A stretch of 5,178 nucleotides of DNA. Origin: Clostridia bacterium. GTDB lineage: Bacteria > Bacillota > Clostridia > Christensenellales > UBA1242. Position numbers and translations under genes: made by a program. The DNA lies in assembly GCA_016290255.1 (NCBI GenBank), contig JAEETG010000087.1:1-5178 (forward strand). The letters are read 5' to 3'. Shown one piece after another: positions 1-5,178 of this stretch. The notes under the pieces were generated by a model. It saw nothing but the letters and a program-made list of their open reading frames with translations. It was not told where the DNA came from and made no database searches. Every line of letters starts with the position of its first letter. The stretch's first letter is position 1.

Positions 1-935
1 ATGTTGAACACAGCAAGGTTTGCAGCAATCAGTGGCAAGAACACAAAGAGGTTTGCAATGTTCATTTGAGAATATTCCGCAACAACTCCAATGGTTGTGA
101 TTGGGCCACCAATGTCTGTTAGAGCCACTCCTCCCGTTATAAGCATGAAAAGGAACACCAAAACTTTCCACGCAAAAGCACAAGTTAGCGGAACGCAATC
201 ACGAAGCGCTTCCACAAAACTATAACGATATGGGCTGGAAACAACTCCCAAAATTCCCCCATCTGTTTTGCCATCATCAAACTTTGTTGTTTCAAAACTA
301 ACATATTCTTTTTCACCAACTCGCTGAACAGTTAGTGTGAATTTGTCTCCAACTTTATATGAACTTATAAGGTTTGCATAGGTGTTTCCGGTTATGAAAC
401 TTATGTTTTTTCCATCTATTGCCCTTATCACATCACCATTTTGAAGTGAACCAATTTTCTCTTCATCAAGCACTGTTTGATTATATTCATAGACATATTG
501 CTGATTTACGCTTGCATCTTGAACTTTTGGTATGTCATAGCCAAAAGAAACAAGCAAAATGAAAGAAAAAATAATTGCAGACAAAAAGTTAAATGTCACT
601 CCCCCCAACAAAACAATTATTCTTTTCCAACATGGTTTATTGTTAAATGCGTTGGGGTCTTTGTCATCTTCATCTTCTCCAGCAAAAGCACAATATCCCC
701 CAAGTGGAATGATTCTTATGCTGAACACTTCCCCATTTTTTCGTTTTTTTGAAAAAATGGCTTTTCCAAAGCCAACAGAAAATTCATTTATCTTAAAGCC
801 AAGCCATTTTCCAAAAGTGTAGTGTCCAAATTCATGGATAGTTATCATTAGTAGGAGCACAACAACAGCCAAAACAATGTAGCCTATTGTTGTCATAACG
901 CTCAAAAAACTTGCACACAAGCCAAAAGATACCAT
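1..935 (-). CDS. rseP: RseP/RasP-family site-2 zinc metalloprotease, 3'-truncated
   Basis: Partial gene; 311 residues are visible before the window edge. Family role: a membrane-embedded zinc protease that cuts transmembrane substrates such as anti-sigma factors or signal-peptide remnants. What is seen: a first membrane helix at about residues 17-33 running into the zinc-binding HEFGH motif (34-38, catalytic Glu35), a PLGGY loop (77-81), a second hydrophobic helix at about 106-130 with the conserved Asn116 (GGVTFN), and a PDZ-like region at about 137-225 (IGSLQNGDVIRAIDG). A second hydrophobic block follows, with GGP and ending AANLAVFN. The sequence stops just before the expected NxxPxxxLDG motif carrying the third zinc ligand, so completeness cannot be judged. 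ATG at 935 is chosen because AAGGGGAG lies 6 nt upstream; the in-frame ATG at codon 14 lacks a good site. It follows cdsA by 49 nt, apparently in one operon. The biological substrate cannot be told from sequence. Confidence 0.93.
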   Translation of the reverse strand, partial: MVSFGLCASFLSVMTTIGYIVLAVVVLLLMITIHEFGHYTFGKWLGFKINEFSVGFGKAIFSKKRKNGEVFSIRIIPLGGYCAFAGEDEDDKDPNAFNNKPCWKRIIVLLGGVTFNFLSAIIFSFILLVSFGYDIPKVQDASVNQQYVYEYNQTVLDEEKIGSLQNGDVIRAIDGKNISFITGNTYANLISSYKVGDKFTLTVQRVGEKEYVSFETTKFDDGKTDGGILGVVSSPYRYSFVEALRDCVPLTCAFAWKVLVFLFMLITGGVALTDIGGPITTIGVVAEYSQMNIANLFVFLPLIAANLAVFN

Positions 936-941
936 TGATAA

Positions 942-949
942 CTCCCCTT
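942..949 (-). promoter_or_regulatory. Shine-Dalgarno site of the site-2 protease gene
   Basis: AAGGGGAG lies 6 nt before ATG 935 and decides between that start and the in-frame ATG 13 codons later. The same 12-nt string AAGGGGAGTTAT also occurs upstream of cdsA, where it is not next to a start codon. Confidence 0.75.
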
Positions 950-984
950 ATTTATACAAATATTATTTTATAAGCAAAAATATG

Positions 985-1959
985 TTAAAAGCAACACATT
1001 AAACAAACAAAAACGCACACAGCATTAACAACAAGGCCATTGATTCTATCCATAACTCCGCCATGGCCTGGAATTAGGTTGCTGAAATCTTTCACTCCAG
1101 CCCTACGTTTTAGGTATGATGCCAAAACATCGCCTGCCATATTGAATATTCCACAAAACAGTCCAATCACAATAAAGCTCCAAATGTTTAGGTGATATAG
1201 GTCAAAACTTGCTTTATAACCACAATTAAAGAAGATGACATACACAACAATTGCAGCAATTATTGCACCCAATATTCCACCAACTAGGCCACTCCAAGTT
1301 TTTCCTGGCCCCAACTTTTCGATTGAAATCTTTTTTGTTTTTATTGTTCTTCCGATCAAAAAAGCCATTGTGTCGGCAGTCATGGTTGTTGCAAACAACA
1401 TAACAAGGCCCAAAAGGCCAACATCAAATGTGATTATGTCCATAAAGGTTGAAAAGTGATTGATCATGAACACAAACATTAAAAGAAGTGTTGGGTAAAG
1501 CATTCCCAAAACAGTGTTTGCACTTTTTTTGAGTGCAAAACCAAATCTTCCGCCCTCATAATTTGTTAAATACATTTGTTTGAGTGCGGCTTTTTTGTTT
1601 AGGATTGCAATGGTATATATGAGAATAAAAATAAACAACAAAACCAAAATGTTTAGAAGCAAATAATATAGCACTCCAAACTTAAAAATTAATGCAATTA
1701 AAAGCATAACAAAGTTAATCACAGGATAAATTGCCAAAGCAACAGAAAAAACTTGCCTATTCATTTTTTTAAACAAGCTTTCAATTTCAAAACTTCCTGC
1801 AATCATCAAAAAACCAACCAAAACATCAAACAAATAGATTGTGTTTTCAGATATTTGCCTTAGGAGGAAGAATCCCACAACCAACGCAACAATTCCAATG
1901 CCACAAATCAGCCTTTTTGTCATGTTTGCTGGAGTGTTTATGTTTTTATTATTAGCCAT
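985..1959 (-). CDS. cdsA: Phosphatidate cytidylyltransferase (CDP-diglyceride synthase)
   Basis: Integral membrane enzyme that makes CDP-diacylglycerol from phosphatidic acid and CTP, the precursor of the acidic phospholipids. The 324-residue protein has about eight hydrophobic segments (near 17-34, 42-58, 73-92, 96-118, 150-168, 176-195, 222-245 and 258-280). Family motifs are present in order: an Asp-containing TADTMAFLIGR at about 193-203, LGPGKTWSGLVGG at about 217-229, and the C-terminal CDS signature at 281-307 (SYLKRR, then KD, then IPGHGGVMDRIN). The last signature residue, normally Asp, is Asn307 (codon AAT at 1039-1041). The protein is somewhat longer than the usual 260-290 residues, mostly in the N-terminal membrane half. 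ATG 1959 is supported by AGAGGT at 1965-1970; Met13 starts a family-like MTKRL but has no ribosome binding site. It sits 61 nt after frr and 49 nt before the site-2 protease, where many bacteria also carry uppS and dxr. Confidence 0.95.
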   Translation of the reverse strand: MANNKNINTPANMTKRLICGIGIVALVVGFFLLRQISENTIYLFDVLVGFLMIAGSFEIESLFKKMNRQVFSVALAIYPVINFVMLLIALIFKFGVLYYLLLNILVLLFIFILIYTIAILNKKAALKQMYLTNYEGGRFGFALKKSANTVLGMLYPTLLLMFVFMINHFSTFMDIITFDVGLLGLVMLFATTMTADTMAFLIGRTIKTKKISIEKLGPGKTWSGLVGGILGAIIAAIVVYVIFFNCGYKASFDLYHLNIWSFIVIGLFCGIFNMAGDVLASYLKRRAGVKDFSNLIPGHGGVMDRINGLVVNAVCVFVCLMCCF

Positions 1960-1981
1960 ATATTACCTCTTTTGTGTTGAT

Positions 1982-1994
1982 ATAACTCCCCTTT
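1982..1994 (-). other. Orphan strong Shine-Dalgarno-like tract before cdsA
   Basis: On the minus strand AAAAGGGGAGTTA is a good ribosome-binding sequence, but no ATG, GTG or TTG follows at a usable distance. The real cdsA site, AGAGGT, lies about 15 nt further on. The tract matches the working RBS of the downstream protease gene over 12 nt. It could be a leftover from a lost gene start, a standby ribosome site or chance in a purine-rich spacer. Confidence 0.35.
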
Positions 1995-2020
1995 TTTTCT
2001 TTTTTCCCACTATTTCTAAA

Positions 2021-2593
2021 TTAAACTTCCATGATTTCTTTTTCTTTTGCCATAAGTGTTTTGTCAACTTTGTCGGTGTAACTATTCAAAATCTTTTGAA
2101 CTTCTTTCTCAGCCACAGCCAAATCATCTTCTGTTATTTTTGAGTTCTTCTTTAGTGCTTTAAACTCGTCTAAAACTTCACGACGTCCGTTTCTCATGTT
2201 AACTCTGGTGTCTTCAGCAAATTTCTTAACCATTTTAACAAGTTCAACTCTTCTTTCTTCCGTTGGTGCTGGAACATAAAGTTTTATTGACTTTCCGTCA
2301 TCACTTGGGTTAAGACCCAAATCGCTTGCTTGAATTGCTTTTAAAACTTCACGAAGCATGCTGATATCCCAAAGGTTTATAACAATTGTTCTTGGGTCTG
2401 GAGCAGAAATATTTGCCATTCTTGAAATTGGAGTCATGGTTCCATAATAGTCAACCATAACTTTGTCAAGTAGCCTTGGGTTTGCTCTTCCCGCACGAAC
2501 TGAGTTTAATTCTGAGATAAAATGCTCATAATTTCCCTCTAAATGTGCTTTTAAACTTTCATACAAATTTTTGTCTTCTTCATTCATAAACAT
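2021..2593 (-). CDS. frr: Ribosome recycling factor
   Basis: Cytosolic factor that, with EF-G, splits the post-termination ribosome so the subunits can be reused. The 190 residues match the usual length of about 185. Domain I, the three-helix bundle, comprises about residues 1-33 and 108-190. Domain II, the small beta domain, covers about 34-107. Family landmarks are clear: VRAGRANPRLLD (32-43), VDYYGTMTP (47-55), a KAIQASDLGLNP block (85-96), PTEERR (110-115) and the arginine cluster RNGRR (134-138), which corresponds to the functionally important arginines near Arg132 in E. coli. ATG 2593 is chosen over the in-frame ATG two codons on because AAAGAGGTGA ends 7 nt upstream of it. It has its own promoter and is the first gene of the unit containing cdsA and the site-2 protease. 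pyrH, its usual upstream neighbour, is absent. Confidence 0.97.
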   Translation of the reverse strand: MFMNEEDKNLYESLKAHLEGNYEHFISELNSVRAGRANPRLLDKVMVDYYGTMTPISRMANISAPDPRTIVINLWDISMLREVLKAIQASDLGLNPSDDGKSIKLYVPAPTEERRVELVKMVKKFAEDTRVNMRNGRREVLDEFKALKKNSKITEDDLAVAEKEVQKILNSYTDKVDKTLMAKEKEIMEV

Positions 2594-2625
2594 AGTTTCA
2601 TCACCTCTTTATATTATATTGATAT

Positions 2626-2654
2626 ATTTTACTATACTTTGCAAAATTTGGCAA
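2626..2654 (-). promoter_or_regulatory. Predicted sigma-A promoter for frr-cdsA-rseP
   Basis: Minus strand: TTGCCA (2649-2654), a 17-nt spacer, then TAAAAT (2626-2631). Both hexamers match the consensus at five of six positions with ideal spacing. The expected start near 2619 gives a 5' UTR of about 25 nt that just holds the frr ribosome binding site. An overlapping alternative is TTGTTT-N16-TATAGT. Its place after the tsf terminator fits a separate transcription unit. Confidence 0.7.
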
Positions 2655-2750
2655 ACAAATTGACCCCATTTGGCATCTTTTTATTGTTACAATTTTTTTG
2701 AATCTATTAATTTTTTTGTTTTTCCAAATAAAAACTCTAAAACAAACAAA

Positions 2751-2772
2751 AAAGCCCGCCAAAGCGAGCTTT
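2751..2772 (-). terminator. Intrinsic terminator after tsf
   Basis: On the minus strand AAAGCTCGC pairs with GCGGGCTTT (nine pairs including one U-G) around a 4-nt loop TTTG, followed by a T-rich tail (TTTTTTGTTTGTTTT). It begins 8 nt after the tsf stop codon and would end the rpsB-tsf transcript. Confidence 0.88.
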
Positions 2773-2780
2773 TATTTATA

Positions 2781-3443
2781 TTAGTTGTTTTTTTGCTTGT
2801 CGATTTGCTTTTGAATTTCTTCAGCAAAGTTTTCTTCTTTCTTTTGAAGACCTTCACCCATTTCATAACGAACAAATCTTCTGATTGTGATCTTTTCACC
2901 AATTTTTCCAATTGTTTCTTTTAGATAATCACCAATTGTTTTTGATCCATCTCTAAAGTAAACTTGGTCAAGAAGACAAACTTCTTGCAAATACTTTTTA
3001 ACTCTTCCTTCAACAATCTTTTCAGCAACATTTGCTGGCTTTCCTTCGTTTTGAGTTTGAGCCATGAAAATCTTTCTTTCTGCTTCAATTGCTTTTGGAT
3101 CTGCGTCATCTTGAGACACAAAAAGTGGCTTGCTTGCTGCAATTTGAAGAGCAACGTTGTGAACGAATTCACTGAAAGCTTCACTCTTTGCAACAAAGTC
3201 TGTTTCACAGTTTACTTCAACCAAAACACCAATTTTTCCGCCAAGGTGAATGTAACTTTCAACTTTTCCTTCAGCTGCAATTCTTCCCTCTTTCTTTGCT
3301 GCTGACGCCATTCCCTTTTCTCTTAGCCATTCGGCTGCTTTTTGCATATCTCCATTTGTTGCTTCAAGTGCGTTCTTACAGTCAAGCATTCCTGCTTGTG
3401 TTCTTTGTCTTAATTCTGTTATGTCTTTTGCTGTTATTGCCAT
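2781..3443 (-). CDS. tsf: Elongation factor Ts, short form
   Basis: Guanine nucleotide exchange factor that reloads EF-Tu with GTP during translation elongation. The 220-residue protein has the N-terminal UBA-like domain (about 1-50) with the signature LRQRTQAGMLDCKNAL (11-26), then the core domain with the nucleotide-exchange motif CETDFVAKSEAF (79-90), where Asp82 and Phe83 correspond to the E. coli Asp80-Phe81 pair that disturbs the EF-Tu Mg2+ site. E. coli EF-Ts has 283 residues; this one is the shorter type found in several bacterial groups, apparently with a reduced second core subdomain. The C-terminus (FAEEIQKQIDKQKNN) is charged and helical-looking. AAGGGAGA at 3451-3458 supports ATG 3443. 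The gene follows rpsB by 21 nt and is the last of its unit, with a terminator immediately behind it. Confidence 0.97.
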   Translation of the reverse strand: MAITAKDITELRQRTQAGMLDCKNALEATNGDMQKAAEWLREKGMASAAKKEGRIAAEGKVESYIHLGGKIGVLVEVNCETDFVAKSEAFSEFVHNVALQIAASKPLFVSQDDADPKAIEAERKIFMAQTQNEGKPANVAEKIVEGRVKKYLQEVCLLDQVYFRDGSKTIGDYLKETIGKIGEKITIRRFVRYEMGEGLQKKEENFAEEIQKQIDKQKNN

Positions 3444-3464
3444 AATTTTATCTCCCTTTTTTTA

Positions 3465-3641
3465 TTATTCAGCTTTTTCAGCTTTCTTTACTGTTTTTTT
3501 AACTGGTTTCTTTTCTTCTGTTTTTTCAGCTGCTGCTTTCTTTGCTGCAGGTTTTTCTTCTTTTTCTTCTTTTGCTACAGGTGCTTTTTTAACAGGAGCT
3601 TTCTTAGCTGCTGGCTTTTCGGCTTTTGCTTCTTGTTTTTG
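3465..3641 (-). repeat. Low-complexity Lys/Ala/Glu repeat region in the S2 tail
   Basis: This codes for about the last 58 residues of S2. The octapeptide EKPAAKKA occurs at 3597-3620 and 3534-3557; the two DNA copies differ at 4 of 24 bases, all at third codon positions. Related units (APVKK, KKPVKK) surround them. The pattern suggests old duplications kept for composition rather than a recent slippage event. Confidence 0.8.
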
Positions 3642-4394
3642 TTCTCCAGCACCAACCATTGCCTTTTCAACTTCTTCTTGGCTCATGTCTTCTTCTTTAA
3701 TTGAGTAAACTTCTCCAGTTTTTGCCTCAATAACAGCGTTTGCAACAAGTTCTGCAATAAGTTTAACAGAACGAATTGCGTCATCGTTTCCTGGAATAAC
3801 AACGTCAACCATCTCTGGATCACAGTTTGTGTCCACAAGGCCAACAACAGGAATACCAAGTGCTTTTGCTTCTTTCAAAGCAATGTGCTCTTTCTTGAGG
3901 TCAACAACAAATAGTAATCCTGGAAGGCTTGTCATATCTTTGATTCCGCCCAAGTTCTTTTGAAGTTTTTCCATTTCATTTCTCATAGACAAAACTTCTT
4001 TCTTTGGGAAGAATTCAAACTCGCCTGTCTTTTCCATTTGCTCAAGTTTGTTGAGTCTATCAACTCTTGAACGAATGGTTTTGAAGTTTGTGAGTGTTCC
4101 ACCTAACCAACGGTTGTTAACATAATACATTCCACAACGTTCTGCTTCTTCTTTAACAGCTTCTGTTGCTTGTTTCTTTGTTCCAACAAACAAAACGTTC
4201 TTTCCTTGTTTAACCATGTTGCAAACATAGTTGTAAGCTTGTTCAGCTAGCACAACTGTTTGTTCTAGGTCGATGATGTGTGTATCGTTTCTTGCAACGA
4301 AAATATATTGCTTCATTTTAGGGTTCCATTGTCTTGTTGGGTGACCAAATTGAACTCCTGCTTCGAGCAATTGTTTTATTGAAATTACTGACAT
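3465..4394 (-). CDS. rpsB: 30S ribosomal protein S2 with long Lys/Ala/Glu-rich C-terminal tail
   Basis: Structural protein of the small ribosomal subunit, assembled late at the head-body junction; in E. coli it also represses its own rpsB-tsf mRNA. The 309 residues start with the canonical MSVISIKQLLEAG and contain GVQFGHPTRQWNPKM (13-27), FVGTKKQA (69-76), NNRWLGGTLTNF (93-104), a coiled-coil protrusion (about 106-154), VDTNCDP (187-193) and PGNDDAIRS (201-209). From about residue 243 the protein leaves the conserved fold, and from about 252 it becomes a low-complexity, highly charged tail (EKPAAKKA twice, PVKK repeats), giving a protein about 60 residues longer than typical S2. ATG 4394 is preferred over the in-frame ATG at 4415: AAAGGAGA lies 8 nt upstream of it, and the seven extra codons would include that ribosome binding site and add residues absent from the family. 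Confidence 0.97.
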   Translation of the reverse strand: MSVISIKQLLEAGVQFGHPTRQWNPKMKQYIFVARNDTHIIDLEQTVVLAEQAYNYVCNMVKQGKNVLFVGTKKQATEAVKEEAERCGMYYVNNRWLGGTLTNFKTIRSRVDRLNKLEQMEKTGEFEFFPKKEVLSMRNEMEKLQKNLGGIKDMTSLPGLLFVVDLKKEHIALKEAKALGIPVVGLVDTNCDPEMVDVVIPGNDDAIRSVKLIAELVANAVIEAKTGEVYSIKEEDMSQEEVEKAMVGAGEQKQEAKAEKPAAKKAPVKKAPVAKEEKEEKPAAKKAAAEKTEEKKPVKKTVKKAEKAE

Positions 4395-4516
4395 ATTTTT
4401 AATCTCCTTTTCCATTTATTTTGTTAGTCCTCCCATTGATGTTAAAACTCATTGTGCAACCTAAAAATTTCTTTTTAAGCACCTACACGCAAATAACCAA
4501 TGGTGCGTATTTCAAT
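4395..4516 (-). promoter_or_regulatory. rpsB-tsf 5' leader, candidate autoregulatory RNA
   Basis: The leader runs about 120 nt from the predicted transcription start to rpsB. Pairings seen by eye on the minus strand: ACGCA (4504-4508) with TGCGT (4487-4491); GCACC (4502-4506) with GGTGC (4479-4483); GTGC (4479-4482) with GCAC (4454-4457); an A/T-rich hairpin with a GAAA tetraloop (4460-4479); and a long-range CCATTGGT (4496-4503) with ATCAATGG (4433-4440), which would cover part of GGGAGG. Several exclude each other. S2 control of rpsB-tsf translation is established in E. coli; that this leader does the same is inference, and I do not recognise it as a named RNA family. Confidence 0.45.
4403..4410 (-). 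promoter_or_regulatory. rpsB Shine-Dalgarno site
   Basis: AAAGGAGA with an 8-nt spacer to ATG 4394. It decides the start of S2: the in-frame ATG at 4415 lies upstream of it and has only GGGAGG (4429-4434) at a poor distance of 13 nt. Confidence 0.85.
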
Positions 4517-4522
4517 GCATTT

Positions 4523-4551
4523 ATTTTATCACGAACTAAAACAAAAATCAA
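4523..4551 (-). promoter_or_regulatory. Predicted sigma-A promoter for rpsB-tsf
   Basis: Minus strand: TTGATT (4546-4551), a 17-nt spacer, then TAAAAT (4523-4528), preceded by TGA, which makes an extended -10 element. The transcription start is expected near 4516. It lies just downstream of the terminator of the preceding gene, as expected for an independent unit. Strong matches suit a highly expressed ribosomal operon. Confidence 0.75.
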
Positions 4552-4581
4552 CCCATATAATAAAATTTTTTAGAAAAAATG

Positions 4582-4610
4582 AAAAGAGCCAAGTCTTTTT
4601 TGGCTCTTTT
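4582..4610 (-). terminator. Intrinsic terminator of the upstream unidentified gene
   Basis: AAAAGAGCCAA (4582-4592) pairs perfectly with TTGGCTCTTTT (4600-4610) around a 7-nt loop. On the minus strand the stem ends in TTTT, then CA, then six T (4574-4579). It lies about 70 nt after the stop of the preceding minus-strand gene and before the rpsB promoter. The stem is also T-flanked on the plus strand, so it could act in both directions, but no plus-strand gene is visible. Confidence 0.85.
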
Positions 4611-4679
4611 TTGAATAATCCTCACCTTTTTATTGTACTTTTCGTTCACGTAATTATTAAAGTTAAACAGTGTGATTAT

Positions 4680-5178
4680 TTACATTCCCATTTCTTTTGT
4701 TGATTTATGTACAACTTTTTTCCCATTATTTTTAAGTTGCATCAGTTTTCTATCTTCTAATATTATTTTGTTAATTCCTTGTTCTTTTTTCTCTTCAAAT
4801 TCTTGTTTAATTTCACCCATTGATTTCTTATATTGTTCCACCAAATCTTTTGGGGGCCCTCTTCGGAAACCTTTTTTTCTGCAAATTGCATCAAATATAT
4901 CCATAGTTTCCTCTTCAATAGTGTGATATAAATATTCTCTTGTATCATAATTTGCAAAACACTCAACTGGAATTTCGTCTCTTGTTATTTTTCCCGCAAT
5001 ATACAAAATTATTGCATCTTTCATTTCTTGAGTTGGTGTTGTCAATTTATTTGGAATTTGTGACAAGTTTTTATTATTGCTCACTTTGAGAGCTTTTCCA
5101 AAATTAGCAGTTCTCTTGATTATTGCTTCGCGTGATATACTGGATAATTGCTCCTCGGTGAAATACTGTATGTCCCCG
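4680..5178 (-). CDS. Unidentified soluble protein, 5'-truncated at window edge
   Basis: I do not recognise this protein. The frame is open from the window edge to TAA at 4680, giving 165 visible residues. A GTG at 5084 could be taken as the start, but the frame continues upstream with ordinary coding content (DIQYFTEEQLSSISREAIIK is part of it) and the GTG has only a weak GGAAAAG before it, so the true start probably lies outside. The visible part is hydrophilic with no membrane segment or signal. It has a middle block (KDAIILYIAGKITRDEIP, then CFANYDTREYLYHT) and a charged C-terminal half likely to be helical or coiled coil (EQYKKSMGEIKQEFEEKKEQ, then a lysine-rich end). No catalytic motif is evident. 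It has its own terminator and seems unrelated in transcription to rpsB-tsf. The coding call is reasonably sure; the function is unknown. Confidence 0.75.
   Translation of the reverse strand, partial: GDIQYFTEEQLSSISREAIIKRTANFGKALKVSNNKNLSQIPNKLTTPTQEMKDAIILYIAGKITRDEIPVECFANYDTREYLYHTIEEETMDIFDAICRKKGFRRGPPKDLVEQYKKSMGEIKQEFEEKKEQGINKIILEDRKLMQLKNNGKKVVHKSTKEMGM

Noticed and set aside
477..822. Two overlapping plus-strand open frames of about 90 residues
   Set aside because: They lie opposite the site-2 protease, whose reverse-strand reading carries HEFGH and PDZ-like features. Their own products are low-complexity with no ribosome binding site or family resemblance.
936..984. Promoter-like TTGCTT and TATAAA between cdsA and rseP
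   Set aside because: The spacer is about 15 nt, too short for a sigma-A promoter, and such matches are expected by chance in a 49-nt A/T-rich gap.
2687..2911. Lys-rich minus-strand open frame overlapping the tsf 3' end and terminator
   Set aside because: It runs out of frame through tsf and across the terminator hairpin, and its lysine and serine content follows from the A-rich DNA. It is a shadow frame.
4395..4415. Seven-codon N-terminal extension of S2 starting at ATG 4415
   Set aside because: The extension contains the strong Shine-Dalgarno site for ATG 4394 and adds residues absent from the canonical MSVIS-type S2 start.
4500..4703. Plus-strand open frame of 67 codons across the terminator and rpsB promoter
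   Set aside because: It reads through a perfect terminator stem, has no ribosome binding site and its product resembles nothing I recognise.

Overview
The window is AT-rich (roughly 65% A+T by eye), and every gene lies on the minus strand. It uses the standard bacterial code: TGG encodes Trp and no in-frame TGA is read through. The proteins and Shine-Dalgarno sites (AAAGGAGA, AAAGAGGTGA, AAGGGGAG) look like a low-GC Bacillota. The short EF-Ts and the 'GGYCAFAGEDED' stretch of the site-2 protease suggest Clostridia, possibly an uncultured gut-type lineage. That placement is inference.

Layout in the direction of transcription (high to low coordinates). (1) 5178-4680: the 3' part of an unrecognised gene, cut by the window edge and followed by an intrinsic terminator (4582-4610). 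(2) A sigma-A-type promoter (4523-4551) opens a transcript with a leader of about 120 nt that can fold in several ways, then rpsB (4394-3465, ribosomal protein S2 with a long Lys/Ala/Glu tail) and tsf (3443-2781, short-form EF-Ts). A terminator directly after the tsf stop (2751-2772) closes this unit. (3) A second promoter (2626-2654) drives frr (2593-2021, ribosome recycling factor), cdsA (1959-985, CDP-diglyceride synthase) and a site-2 protease of the RseP/RasP family (935 to window start; its 3' end lies outside).

This is the widespread bacterial rpsB-tsf-pyrH-frr-uppS-cdsA-dxr-rseP cluster with three members missing: pyrH between tsf and frr, uppS between frr and cdsA, and dxr between cdsA and rseP. 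It is also split into two transcription units. The first unit makes translation elongation components. The second combines ribosome recycling with phospholipid precursor synthesis and intramembrane proteolysis.

I see no mobile element, CRISPR array, tRNA, rRNA or defence system, and no convincing plus-strand gene. The points most worth a second look are the rpsB leader, the pared-down gene cluster, a substitution in the CdsA signature, the S2 tail and the unidentified truncated gene. None of them amounts to a clear new system.
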